A DNA stretch of 64,000 nt, taken from contig CM054062.1 in NCBI GenBank assembly GCA_028641055.1, positions 184,449,958-184,513,957 of the forward strand, given 5' to 3'. A program made the translations under genes and the position numbers. The DNA comes from Alopecurus myosuroides (lineage: Eukaryota > Streptophyta > Magnoliopsida > Poales > Poaceae). The notes under the pieces are model-generated. The model was given only the letters and a program-made list of their open reading frames with translations, was not told the DNA's origin and searched no databases. This document shows, piece by piece, positions 54,832 through 64,000 of this stretch (position 1 is the stretch's first letter; every line of letters begins with the position of its first letter).

Positions 54832-55518
54832 TTTTTTTAGATCAAAAGGGCCCCTCGAGGGAAGCCCCAGCTCCATTTTCTCAATAAAACTTAGGGGATA
54901 CACAGATTCAGTCTTAGAAAAACCAAGTTAAAAAAAAAGGCAAGAAACTAAAAACGAAAACTCACCCACAGGTGCAGGCTACAGCTAGAGCAAAGTACTT
55001 GAGGTAAAAACTAACGTGTCTCACGAAACTGCATCAAGAAGGGGGGAGAGGTGATTACAGCAGTGACAGACAACTGCGACTCAAATACAGGCAGAATTCA
55101 GACTGCAGGGAAACCTCGCACCGATGATTCCTGCGAGCTTGTCCTTCGTCGCCTGTGGGTGCAGGATGTCAGCAGGCTGCAGCGGCTTCCCCCAGCGGGA
55201 TGATGCAGGATGGACTCCAGCCGATCTTGCACTGAAACTTGGCGGAGTTGCTGGAGCTGCGGCGAGCTCACTGCCCCGGAGCGTCAACGAGGAGAGTACA
55301 GTGGTCACTCCCACTGCAGAGCAGGTTTTTCCTTCAGTAGCTCCAGGAGCCGAGCCGAGAAACCGTCCAAAGTCTCCAGCACGGCTGGTTTGCAAAGCAA
55401 TCGCCACTTCTTGACTGATCTGAGAACCAACCACCACACCTGTTTCAAAGATAGCCAAGAGACGTTGTCAAAGATTAAAGCATTCCTATACTTCCAAATA
55501 CTCCAGAGTACCGCAAAC
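54832..55518 (-). mobile_element. 5'-truncated LINE with 13-bp TSD
   Basis: Flanked by CAGACTAAAACAT (54819-54831 and 55519-55531), with a poly-T run at its left end, that is a poly-A tail on the minus strand. The right (5') end reads in frame as the C-terminus of a plant LINE ORF2 (SIWKYRNALIF, QVWWLVLRSVKKW) to a TGA at 55306-55304. A 3' UTR follows. This is a classic target-primed insertion into the Harbinger relic. Confidence 0.85.
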
Positions 55519-55590
55519 CAGACTAAAACATGACTGATTTGGTCCGATTTTGGGGCGTTGGGTCCTTAGCTCCTATCTTATCGTAACTAA

Positions 55591-55971
55591 ACAAGTGTCG
55601 AACCGAATCATGTGTAATGGGCAAGCAAAAGGTCGTGCTAAAATACAGGGTTTACCTTCACCGTACATGTCACTCTCGTCATCTTCTTTCTTTTGCTAAT
55701 TCGCTCTTTTTTTTTGTATCTTTCATGTATCCTTCTTGTATGTATTGCGCTACCAAAGATCTGCCGCCAGCTTTACACACCGTGTCGAGAGGTGTAGCCT
55801 GGTAGCCACGTAACTGGAAAATTAGGGACAGGTCGGCACTGGGCCAGTTAATTAACAATTTCCGAGTAATTAAACTGCAAGGATGCATGGAATAAATTTT
55901 GCAGTTTCAGCGGCAAGCAGAAACCCTGTCACACTCACACGACGATTAGCAGCCGAGCGATAGTATTATTA
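55591..55971. repeat. Direct repeat, left copy
   Basis: 381 bp from ACAAGTGTCGAACC to AGTATTATT, about 96% identical by eye to 57038-57416. It is not LTR-like (no TG...CA ends) and no coding is recognised. Confidence 0.9.
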
Positions 55972-56532
55972 ACAACGGCGTCACCGCATTCAAAACGCTG
56001 TACGCCGCAGTTTATTTCCTTTCTTAGTTTCCCGTTGGACGTGCAGTTTCCTCAGCCAAGACTTTGTCACGCTGATCCAAAGCTACAGCCATACAGGTGT
56101 GTGCAACTACGGACACAAATCGTTTGCCAGGTAGAGGTTTTGAGATCAGCCAAGACTTTGTCACACTGATTCGCGAGACCCATGTCGTTCTAGAAACACA
56201 AGGAGAAGCTGGCCATCTATATAAGGCCATCATGTAACCGACCTAGGAAACATGTAACCGACCTAGTTAGAGTTTGAGTCCTCTCCGGGTAGGATTCGAG
56301 ACCTGGCCATCTATATAAGGCCAGGAGAGCCCCCCCGGAAGAGGACCAAGCAACATCTCACCATCGAAACCTTGAACTCGAGACCTTACTCTCGATTCGA
56401 GCACCACCATTGTAACCGATATTTCCATCAATACAGATCGACAAGAGGCAGGAGTAAGGGTTTTACCTCTACGAGGGCCCCGAATCTGGGTAAATCTCGC
56501 CCCCTGTCTAGCCGACGATTCCACCATCGCTC
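55972..56532 (+). other. LTR-like leader fragment with doubled TATA modules
   Basis: GGCCATCTATATAAGGCCA occurs twice (about 56211 and 56308), CATGTAACCGACCTAG twice (56232-56266), and TCAGCCAAGACTTTGTCAC twice (about 56053 and 56151). Sequence from AGAGGCAGGAGTAAGGG onward resembles the U5 part of Ty3/gypsy LTRs. There are no LTR borders or TSD, so it is a fragment. Confidence 0.5.
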
Positions 56533-57003
56533 ATGAATTCTCCTAGTCGAAACCCGATAGGGTCACCTAAGGGATTTGTAGAGTCAGAGATTCGACAGGC
56601 GGGGATTATAATCCGCGATCATACTGGAGGTTGCGTGGCGGCCTGCCGTCAACAGCTCTGGGGGTTTGCACCGCCCGAGAAAGCAGAGGCCTTGGCCCTT
56701 CGGAGAGCTGTTCTTCTAGCTCGAGATGAAGGTTTTGACAAGGTGATCTTTGCGTCGGACTGTTTATCACTAGTTCAACGCTTGAACTCAAGGATGATGG
56801 ATAGATCGACGGTGGGCATCCTGGTCAATGGAATCAAAGCCTTGGCTAGATCCTTTTCTTTGGCTTCCTTCGTTCATGTGAGTCGTAATTTTAATGTAGC
56901 AGCGCATGTATTAGCTAAATCCTGTGGCTCTGTTACCTCGAGTGAGGTTTTTCCTTCAGTCCCGGATTGTATTCGGGGAACATTGTGTACTGATATTATT
57001 TGA
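56533..57003 (+). pseudogene. Poly(A)-tailed RNase H fragment (LINE-type)
   Basis: A 156-codon frame. After about 27 unrelated residues it reads GIIIRDHTGGCVAACRQQ, EKAEALALRRAVLLARDEG (Glu), IFASDCLSLVQRLNS (Asp) and SRNFNVAAHVLAKSCGSV, the plant RVT_3-type RNase H found at the C-terminus of LINE ORF2. The first strand with its catalytic Asp is missing, so it is 5'-truncated. AATAAA at 57006-57011 and an A-run at 57028-57037 follow, so this is a retrotransposed 3' end. No RT is present. Confidence 0.8.
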
Positions 57004-57037
57004 TCAATAAAGAAGTGTTTTATGTCCAAAAAAAAAA

Positions 57038-57416
57038 ACAAGTGTCGAACCGAATCATGTGTAATGGTCAAGCAAAAGGTCGTGCTAAAATACAGGGTTT
57101 ACCTTCACCGTACGTGTCACTCTCGTCATCTTCTTTCTTTTGCTAGTTCGCTTTTTTTTTTGTATCTTTCATGTATCCTTCTTGTATGTACTGCGCTACC
57201 AAAGATCTGCCGCCAGCTTTACACACCGTGTCGAGAGGCGCAGCCTGGTAGCCACGTAGCTGGAAAATTAGGGACAGGTCGGCACTGGGCCAGTTAATTA
57301 ACAATTTCCGAGTAATTAAACTGCAAGGTTGCATGGAACAATCCTTGCAGTTTCAGCGGCAAGCAGAACCCCTGTCACACTCACACGGCGATTAGCAGCC
57401 GAGCGATAGTATTATT
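57038..57416. repeat. Direct repeat, right copy (cut by copia)
   Basis: Begins directly after the poly-A run and ends exactly where the copia LTR starts (57417). The true repeat could continue beyond that element, outside the window. Confidence 0.9.
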
Positions 57417-57597
57417 TGTTAGAAATAAATAACCCTGGCGGTTATTAGGAATAATCCCTGCTTCCGAGCGGTTCCATGTTTGTAGCAACCGCCACACTGA
57501 ACCATCGCGTCCTTTCGAACGTTGGTTCCCCCTTGTATATATAGCATGAATCATCAATAAAGAACACAAGTTTCGGATCATTACATTTGATTCTTCA
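57417..57597 (+). repeat. 5' LTR of right copia
   Basis: 181 bp, TGTTAGAAAT...GATTCTTCA. TATATATAG at 57536-57543 is a TATA box and AATAAA at 57556-57561 a likely polyadenylation signal. GTTATCAGCACGC at 57601-57613 is the PBS-like sequence. Confidence 0.88.
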
Positions 57598-59402
57598 CAC
57601 GTTATCAGCACGCTCACATCTGAGCGGAGAAGAAGTAGACGTCGATTCGTCGCTCGCCACCGTCCTGGAGCAGGCGTTCTTCGTCGCCGCCTCAACCGCG
57701 CACGCGCTCGTCGTTGTTTTGCCGGCCGTGGTCGCGACCATGGTGCAGGACAGTATCGCGGCCATGGTACAGGACAGTATCGCGGCGAGAGCCGCCACCA
57801 CCAGCAGACTGCCACGGCGCCGCCGATGCTGGCCTTTGTGCCTGCCGCGCCGAAGCCCGTGGCGCCTCTGCCGGTGCAGGGCCTTGAGCAGGTCGTGTCC
57901 TCTTCAACTCTGTAGGAGGACGTGCACGACGAAGCCGAGGCTACTTCACTGCCGCCTCTCCCTGTGGTTGTTGAGGTAGAGGGCGACGCCCTCGCCACTG
58001 TCCCCGACGCCCGCCACTCCTCCGTCTTCGCGGCACAAAGTCGCTGGTCGCCTTCCCTTGGCGTCCAGCCGTCGAGCAGCTGCTCCGGCCGCGCTAGCAC
58101 ATGGAGCCTAGTGTCGCTCGGGTTGACGAACGGCGCCATCTCCGACCCCCGTGGCCGTCGAGGTTGCCGCCAGCCCCGCGCTGGCCTTCGCCTCACCGCC
58201 GACAGGCGCGTCTTCTTTCATCTCCGGCTCTGGCACGGACGGCTCCTCCAACCAAACGGTTGTCGACGTTGATGTCGTCGCGCCGCTGCTCCCCTCCGCA
58301 TTCCCCGCGCACAGGCGCTCACCGTCGCCTCATAGCTCTTGGAGTCCCGTTAGCGAGCTCTCCATCGAGCAGCCGCTCCGGCACATGGAGCCCCGCGGCG
58401 CTTGGGCTCCCGAACGGCGTCGCGTCGGGAACCCTGCTCCGTGGAGAATCCTCGGACGAGGAAGAGCGCAGCGTGAGCGCCTCTGGACGCCGGTAAAACC
58501 GTTGTGGTGGCGTGCTCCCTGGTGGCGCCGGCCGTGTGCGCTCTGCCTGTTCCTGCCTCGAGCGTGGATTAGGAACGAAGCGAGATTGGGGAATTTCCCT
58601 TGGTCGCTCGCCTTATCTCTTTGGTGGTGGGCCAGGCTGGCTGCCTTGCGTGGCCTCATGCATGCGGCAGGGAATCAATACACTGGCAGACTAGTTGTAT
58701 TGTTTATTTCTAGTTGCTTGACCGTTCCTCTAGTACTACTACTATGTGTTTGTTAGCAGATCAACATCTAACACCAGTTTCTAGCAATTTTAAGTTTGTT
58801 TTAGTTAGATGTTAAATGGTTCTGTTTCAGTACTATTTGTCTGTCAAGTACAATATATTTCAGGCTATATTAAGATGTAAATATATTTCCATGTTTTATA
58901 CATGTCGAGATTATTACATCTATTTGCAATAGAGATTTTTAATTTCTTGCAAATATAAATGCAAAGTTAAAAGTGTTTTTCGTCAAATTGATGTTTTGGG
59001 ATCATGAGGCAGTGTGTCGACTTATCTACACCTACTGTTTAAGCCTACATTTTGTCATTTGACATTATGATTGCCAATGTGCTCTCCCGGATATTTAATT
59101 AAGTTATGACATAAGGCATTCGAAGCGTGAGTACTACTCCGCTAATGCTGCTAGATCTACTCCAAAAATTCTTTTGGTGATTATCTACAATGTGTCATGC
59201 TTAACAATTTGAGGTCCACACTAATGAATTCAAGCCCACTACTTGAATCTTCATTTATTTTGCATAGTTCATTACGACATAACCATGGTGGATATTAATT
59301 TACCGGATGTAAATTATTATTCTCTGGTTTACCATGCCAGTAGACGGTGGCTCGAGAGTTTGATGTACTCGCTCTCATGGCCATAAATACCCTACTTGGC
59401 CC
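57598..59402 (+). other. Long leader of right copia, GC-rich then AT-rich
   Basis: 57600-58680 is GC-rich, with frames of 100-270 codons on both strands (for example 58196-57381 minus and 58151-58756 plus) that show no recognisable domain. 58690-59400 is AT-rich without frames. It may be an unusual leader or a captured host 5' exon region. The change at about 58680 suggests an exon-intron-like edge. Confidence 0.5.
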
Positions 59403-60393
59403 ATGGACATCAAGATCGCTCTTGCGTCCCGTGGGATAGTGCGCTCAATCCAGAATCCGGAAGACCCCCTTACCGCTGGAGTTGCACCGCTGAGAGATGA
59501 TCATAAATATACTGCCTTGTACATCATAAGGCATCATATTCACGCAGATCTTAAGTCCGAGTACTTGGAGGAGGAATCCCCATTTACTTTGTTTTAGGCC
59601 CTCAAGACGAGGTATGAACAACAGAAGGCAGTTGTCCTGCCAGAAGCACTCCATGATTGGACACATCTTTGACTACATGACTTTAAATCTGTCGGGAGTA
59701 CAATCATGAGGTTCATAAAATCAGATCTAAACTGCGCTTTTGCGGAAGGAACCTATTGATGCGGAGAAGATAGAGAAAACTCTGTCTACTATGCCCCCAT
59801 CTGACAGGATTCTCCAGCAGCAGTACCGTGCTCGCGACTACCAAGTCTATTCCGATCTTATTCATATTTTACTTCAGGCGGAAAATCATGATGAGCTACT
59901 CGCTAAGAATGGCTCTCAGCGTCCGGTTGGTTCCCAACCTCTACCTGAAGTTCATATGAATGTCGTTAACGGACGAAAGTTTGATGGTGGCTTCAATGGC
60001 AAGCCCTCGAACTTCAATGGTAAGCGAATGCGCAACAGGAACAGAAAGCCTAGAAACTCAGACCATGGGAAAGGCACTGCAAAGCCCAAATTAGACAAAA
60101 CTAAGCTTTGTGACAAGTGTGGATGCTACACGCACCCCACTAAGAAGTGCAAGACCCCAAAGCATCCGGTCACTCTATACCAGCAATCCCAGGGACACAA
60201 TGCACCTCGAGGGAAAAGGTTAGAAGAAAACTTCAACCTTCATCCAAATGGCGCCGATGGAGCTAGTTGTTCGCAAGATGTTCCTTCGGGACCTTGCAAC
60301 TTCGTTATTCTCTGTCCGTCAGATGACCCTACAGGCATAGAGGACATGATGGTTGAGTACGCCTCAATCGACATGTTTGGAGACTTCGACTAG
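59403..60393 (+). pseudogene. Right copia gag
   Basis: Start MDIKIALASRGIVRSIQNPE (59403). A TAG at 59595-59597 in FTLF-stop-ALKTRYEQQKAVVLPEA, another stop near 59670, and two frame breaks near 59695-59740 follow. The last 217 codons are open: DRILQQQYRARDYQVYSDLI, then an intact CCHC knuckle CDKCGCYTHPTKKC at about 60109-60150 and TPKHPVTLYQQSQ. Gag binds and packages the element RNA. The knuckle keeps all four zinc ligands. Confidence 0.88.
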
Positions 60394-63300
60394 TCCCACT
60401 ATCTCCTTAGTGATCATTCTATTAATGTCCAGTAGTAATGTCGTAATAGAACATAAGTATTGTATTTCACAATATATTGTATCAGCACTCTGCTATACAT
60501 AAGATTGAATGTATTCTATATTTTGAGAAAGATTTCCATAGCGAAAATTCTCCAACTCAATATATAGATTTCTACGGGACTCAATCCGATAGATGAGGAA
60601 CAAGTATTTGGAAAGACACCCTCTCTATTGTTTGGAGTGTACTACGCGTACATACCACCCGTAGCACATGTTGCATGTAAAGCAATTCCATTGGTCACAA
60701 TTTGCTTGAGTCCAGTTTTTCTCGGTCATCAGATTTTGTGTGCACATCATGCGCCGAATAAAAGCTAATTTTGAGGCCATCACACCTCAACATACAAGCT
60801 GGACCACTTTACTTCCTTGAATGCACTAAAGGAGATATTTGTGGTCTCATCCAACCGTTGTCTGGACCATTCATATATTTCATGGTTCTAATTGACGGAT
60901 CTACGTGATGGTCACATGTGTGATTTTGTTCACACGACACCATCCTTTTGCCAAGATAATGCGGGAAGTAATTAAATTACAGGCCCATTATCCCGAGAGT
61001 CGAATTATAAAAATTCGCATGGACAATGATGCAGAATTCTCCTCATGTGCTTTCAATGTCTATTGCATGGCCCGGGGATTGATGTTCAGCACTTGGTCCC
61101 ATATGTCCATACACATACTGGTTTGGATGAATCCCTAAATAAGAGAAGCAGACTCATTGCAAGACCTTCGTTAATGAATTGCATTTTACCAACTTCACGT
61201 TGGAGTCATACAGTTTTACACGCTGCTGACTGACTATCTGCACATAGCAGTGCTTCCCCTCTGCAAATCATACGTGAAAAATCCTCCGAGCATTTCCCAT
61301 CTGCGTAAATTCGGAAACGCTTCATGCGTACCGATCTCACCACCGCAACATACATAATTGGGTCCACATACTAGGGATCTATGTGGGGTACTGACCTCCG
61401 TCGATCACCAAGTACCTTGAAACCCTTATAGGGTATCTATTCATTGCCCAGTATGTTGATTGCTGCATTGAAGGATGGATTATTTCCAGGCATTAGGGGG
61501 AGACTTTATGTACCACATAGAATGCCAGGAAATCAATTGGGACTCCATGTTCCATCTTATATCCACGTACTCAAGAATTTGGACTATACGTTCAAAAATT
61601 TACACATTTGCGACGTATTGCAAATATCATGCCATATTCATTTACTGATCTAAAAGGTGTTACAAAATCCTTTAATCCGGCTAGAAATGCGCCCGAAAGA
61701 GTGGAGGTACCAATAAAAACCACTCAACTCCTCTTTCCTTAATAGAGGGGGAGTAGTACGGCCTCTAACCTGGATCTGGCTTCCTACAAGCCACAAAGGC
61801 AGTTGAGGAGGAATCCTCTAAGTCGGTAAATGCAAGTTAACCTAGCGTTGACATACACCTTATGGGCTGTATACACCCAGTGGAAGGGAAACCTCCACCA
61901 CCCAGCTTCAGCTTGCACACACTGGCTGGGACATCGGAACACCTAGACTCACGCATATTGGGAAATCATGAAGAGTTACCAAGGGTGCTTGAGATTTCCT
62001 CTAACAATCGATACTGGAGAACCATATAACAAAAGCCTACAACTGTCGACAAACTTTTCTCTTGTATGATTGCCAACAACCTTCTTGATAAATTCAGATC
62101 TAAAGACTATGGCCATAGCAGAGTGTAAACCACTCACTCGGACTGAAACAATCGAAGGATGCAATCCAAGCAGAATTAGCCTCGCTCTTCCAAATGAATT
62201 CTCTATGCAATTCATTGCGTTTTATTCCAGACATGGAACGAAAACAACAAGGTGGTGAGAAAGCAAGGCTTGTAGCATAAGGTCGGGTTTCCGCAGAGAT
62301 CCGAGACCTACTCTCCAGACACGAGTGAAATCCTTCTTTTCGATACTTTATATAATTGGCAGTACAAATCATCTATCTATGCAGTTGATAGATGTAGTGA
62401 CTACACATCCATGTGGATCGCTAGATTTGGACATTTATGGTTCCTGAAGGAATCTCAATCCGAATCGAAATTAAAACGCAACATATATTGTGTAAAAATC
62501 AATAAGCCACCACATGGCTTATTTTTGTCGGTAAATTTTGGTACAACCGACATAGTGAGTTCCTTATTCACAAGGACTACTCCTAAAATAATGATCACCA
62601 ATGTGTGTTCGTCATACACAAGGATTACTCCTAAAGATGATGAAGCACGTGATCATATACAAGACGGAATTTGAGATGAAGGTATTGGATAAAACCAAAT
62701 AGTTCTTGAGACTAGATCTCGAACTGCTTCACTCAAGTATTATTGTACAACAAGTTGGCTATGTCAGAAAATATTGGATAAACGTAATATGGACAAGTCA
62801 TATCCATCCCCCATGTCGGTTGTTCGATCTCTAGACGTAGGGAAAGATTTACTCAAACCACGGGAAGATGTAGAAGTGATGTTAGGACATATAGTTCCAT
62901 ATCCTAATGCCATTGGACCCACTAACACACCTGGTTGGGATCAAGAATATCTTTCGATATCTCCAAGGCACTAAAATTTTGACCTATTGTTTATATCTCG
63001 GATAAATCTGAACTCCAATATCATCATGCACTGACATTGGCTACTTATCCAATCCCTACAATATATACATACATGGTAGAATTGTCACTTCATTGATGTC
63101 TTTCGAATAGACTCTGGTGGCAACACCTACCATTCATTCTGAGATACGATGCTACATATTAACACATATGGCTTCACGGAATGATAAACCACATCCATTA
63201 GTTATGTGGCATCGGTTCTCTTGAATCGTAAACCATTATCTACACAGATAATGTTGCTTGTGTTGCATGGATGCAAACATGAACTCAATCGATTTATCCC

Positions 63301-63837
63301 TATGAACTCTCGAAGAGTCGGGGAATAAACATCTTGCAAATCCAAATCATGCAAAAACCTTGCTGGTTTGTTCATGAAGTCTCTACCAACTTTAATATTC
63401 CTGAAATTGGTATTCGACGGCTCCAAGATATGCAAGAGTCAGGGGGAGTATCTTCCTGATATTTTCATGTTCAAAGCATCATATTACACTCTTTTTCCCT
63501 TTATGAGTTTATTATCTAGGTTCTCATCAAGGTTTTTAATGAGGTAATATCAACATAGGTTCATATGTCATACTATCCGTTTTCCCCACCGGGGTTTTTA
63601 GGAGGGTATACACGACATATTTATTGACCTCTATATTCTATGTTTTTATTTCATATCGAGTTAACAGAGGCAATAAACATTATATGGTGGATTATTTTCT
63701 CCTTATTTTCCCATTGGGTTTGAAGGAGTTTTACCATCATATTCTACACTACTCCTCACATTTTTCCCACAGGGTTTTTGGAGGAGACTTGATCAAGATG
63801 ATGAACTCTTATGCATACAAGCGGTGATTAGGGGGAG
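60394..63837 (+). pseudogene. Right copia pol (integrase, RT, RNase H), heavily decayed
   Basis: Integrase traces: HHPFAKIMREVIKLQAHYPE and IKIRMDNDAEFSS (60945-61035), then in another frame VPYVHTHTGLDESLNKRSRL and LPTSRWSHTVLHAAD (61090-61230). Later PGIRGRLYVPHRMPGNQLG-like text (61470-61540). RT/RNase H traces: IYCVKINKPPHGLFL (62485-62530) and a degraded tail to 63437. Many stops and shifts; no catalytic set is complete. AGGGGGAG at 63829-63837 is the polypurine tract before the 3' LTR. Confidence 0.75.
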
Positions 63838-64000
63838 TGTTAGAAATAAATAACCCTGGCGGTTATTAGGAATAATCCCTGCTTCCGAGCGGTTCCATGT
63901 TTGTAGCAACCGCCACACTGAACCATCGCGTCCTTTCGAACGTTGGTTCCCCCTTGTATATATAGCATGAATCATCAATAAAGAACACAAGTTTCGGATC
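63838..64000 (+). repeat. 3' LTR of right copia (cut by window edge)
   Basis: The first 163 bp are identical to 57417-57579. Confidence 0.95.

Larger units (their letters stand above)
52500..55577 (+). mobile_element. PIF/Harbinger-type DNA transposon relic (approximate borders)
   Basis: A GC-rich 5' region precedes a decayed transposase gene. The right end is placed near 55577 from GACCCAACGCCCCAAAATCGG-like subterminal sequence on the minus strand, resembling CGCCCAAATGGTCCG at the left. The left border is only a composition change. It is split by a LINE at 54832-55518. Confidence 0.5.
57417..64000 (+). mobile_element. Ty1/copia element with short LTRs (right part cut by window)
   Basis: 5' LTR 57417-57597, internal domain to 63837, 3' LTR from 63838. 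Left TSD candidate TTATT (57412-57416). Gag, integrase and RT remnants are in the usual copia order (integrase before RT). The visible 163 bp of the 3' LTR equal the 5' LTR exactly, yet pol is full of stops. Lineage not assigned. Confidence 0.9.

Noticed and set aside
55591..57416. The direct repeats as LTRs of a small retroelement
   Set aside because: No TG...CA ends, no PBS or polypurine tract inside, and a poly-A run abuts the second copy. A retro-insertion with duplicated target fits better.
57381..58196. 271-codon open frame on the minus strand
   Set aside because: It lies in GC-rich sequence, crosses the copia LTR and PBS, overlaps several plus-strand frames and shows no domain. Treated as incidental.
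1..64000. A host protein-coding gene, CRISPR array, rRNA or organellar insert
   Set aside because: All clear protein similarities belong to transposable elements. No regular spacer-repeat array or rRNA-like block was seen.

Overview
This is a plant nuclear window from the grass tribe Triticeae (wheat, barley or Aegilops type). It is made almost entirely of transposable elements, and I find no host gene, tRNA, rRNA or CRISPR array. The evidence is long nested LTR retrotransposons with tRNA-Asp-type primer sites (Athila clade), a dual-RNase-H Tat-type Ty3/gypsy element, SIRE/Maximus-like Ty1/copia, 4-5 kb giant LTRs resembling barley Sukkula-type LARDs, a Helitron, a PIF/Harbinger relic and LINE pieces. 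Family names are from recognition only. Most boundaries rest on target-site duplications (TSDs) read directly from the sequence.

Layout. An old SIRE/Maximus-like copia element (minus strand, about 9135-49921, its 5' LTR at 46921-49921) forms the scaffold. It lies inside the internal region of an older Athila-type element (49922-51879, minus). The copia body was then broken by: Athila element 1 (1-9134, minus, open at the left edge); a Tat-type gypsy element (9388-20034, plus, TSD TATAC); Athila element 2 (21450-35626, plus, TSD GTATC); a giant solo LTR (36684-40785, TSD TGGGT); two solo LTRs of one Athila family (42120-43665, TSD CTTGC; 44028-45638, TSD ATCAC); an 800-bp Mutator-like element (46081-46880, 10-bp TSD); and a Helitron (47586-49239). 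Two more giant solo LTRs sit inside the LTRs of Athila elements 1 and 2 (4654-8813, TSD CCCAG; 22000-26663, TSD TGGAT/GGGAT).

Right of 51880 lie an Athila 3'-internal fragment, a decayed Harbinger transposon (transposase relic 53304-54450) split by a 5'-truncated LINE (54832-55518, 13-bp TSD), a poly(A)-tailed RNase H fragment enclosed by direct repeats of at least 379 bp (55591-55971 and 57038-57416), and a second copia element with short LTRs (57417 to beyond 64000).

Most interesting: the Tat element is very young (its two 481-bp LTRs differ at 3 sites), lacks gag and has a broken integrase end, yet carries on the opposite strand an intact six-coding-exon gene (18439 to 15233, 906 aa predicted) whose five introns all keep frame, with its own TATA box facing away from the 3' LTR. 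The right-hand copia has two LTR segments identical over all 163 visible bases around a badly decayed pol. Both suggest that defective copies were moved recently with help from other elements. The giant LTRs have an exon-like organisation, and one has a phase-consistent GC-AG intron.
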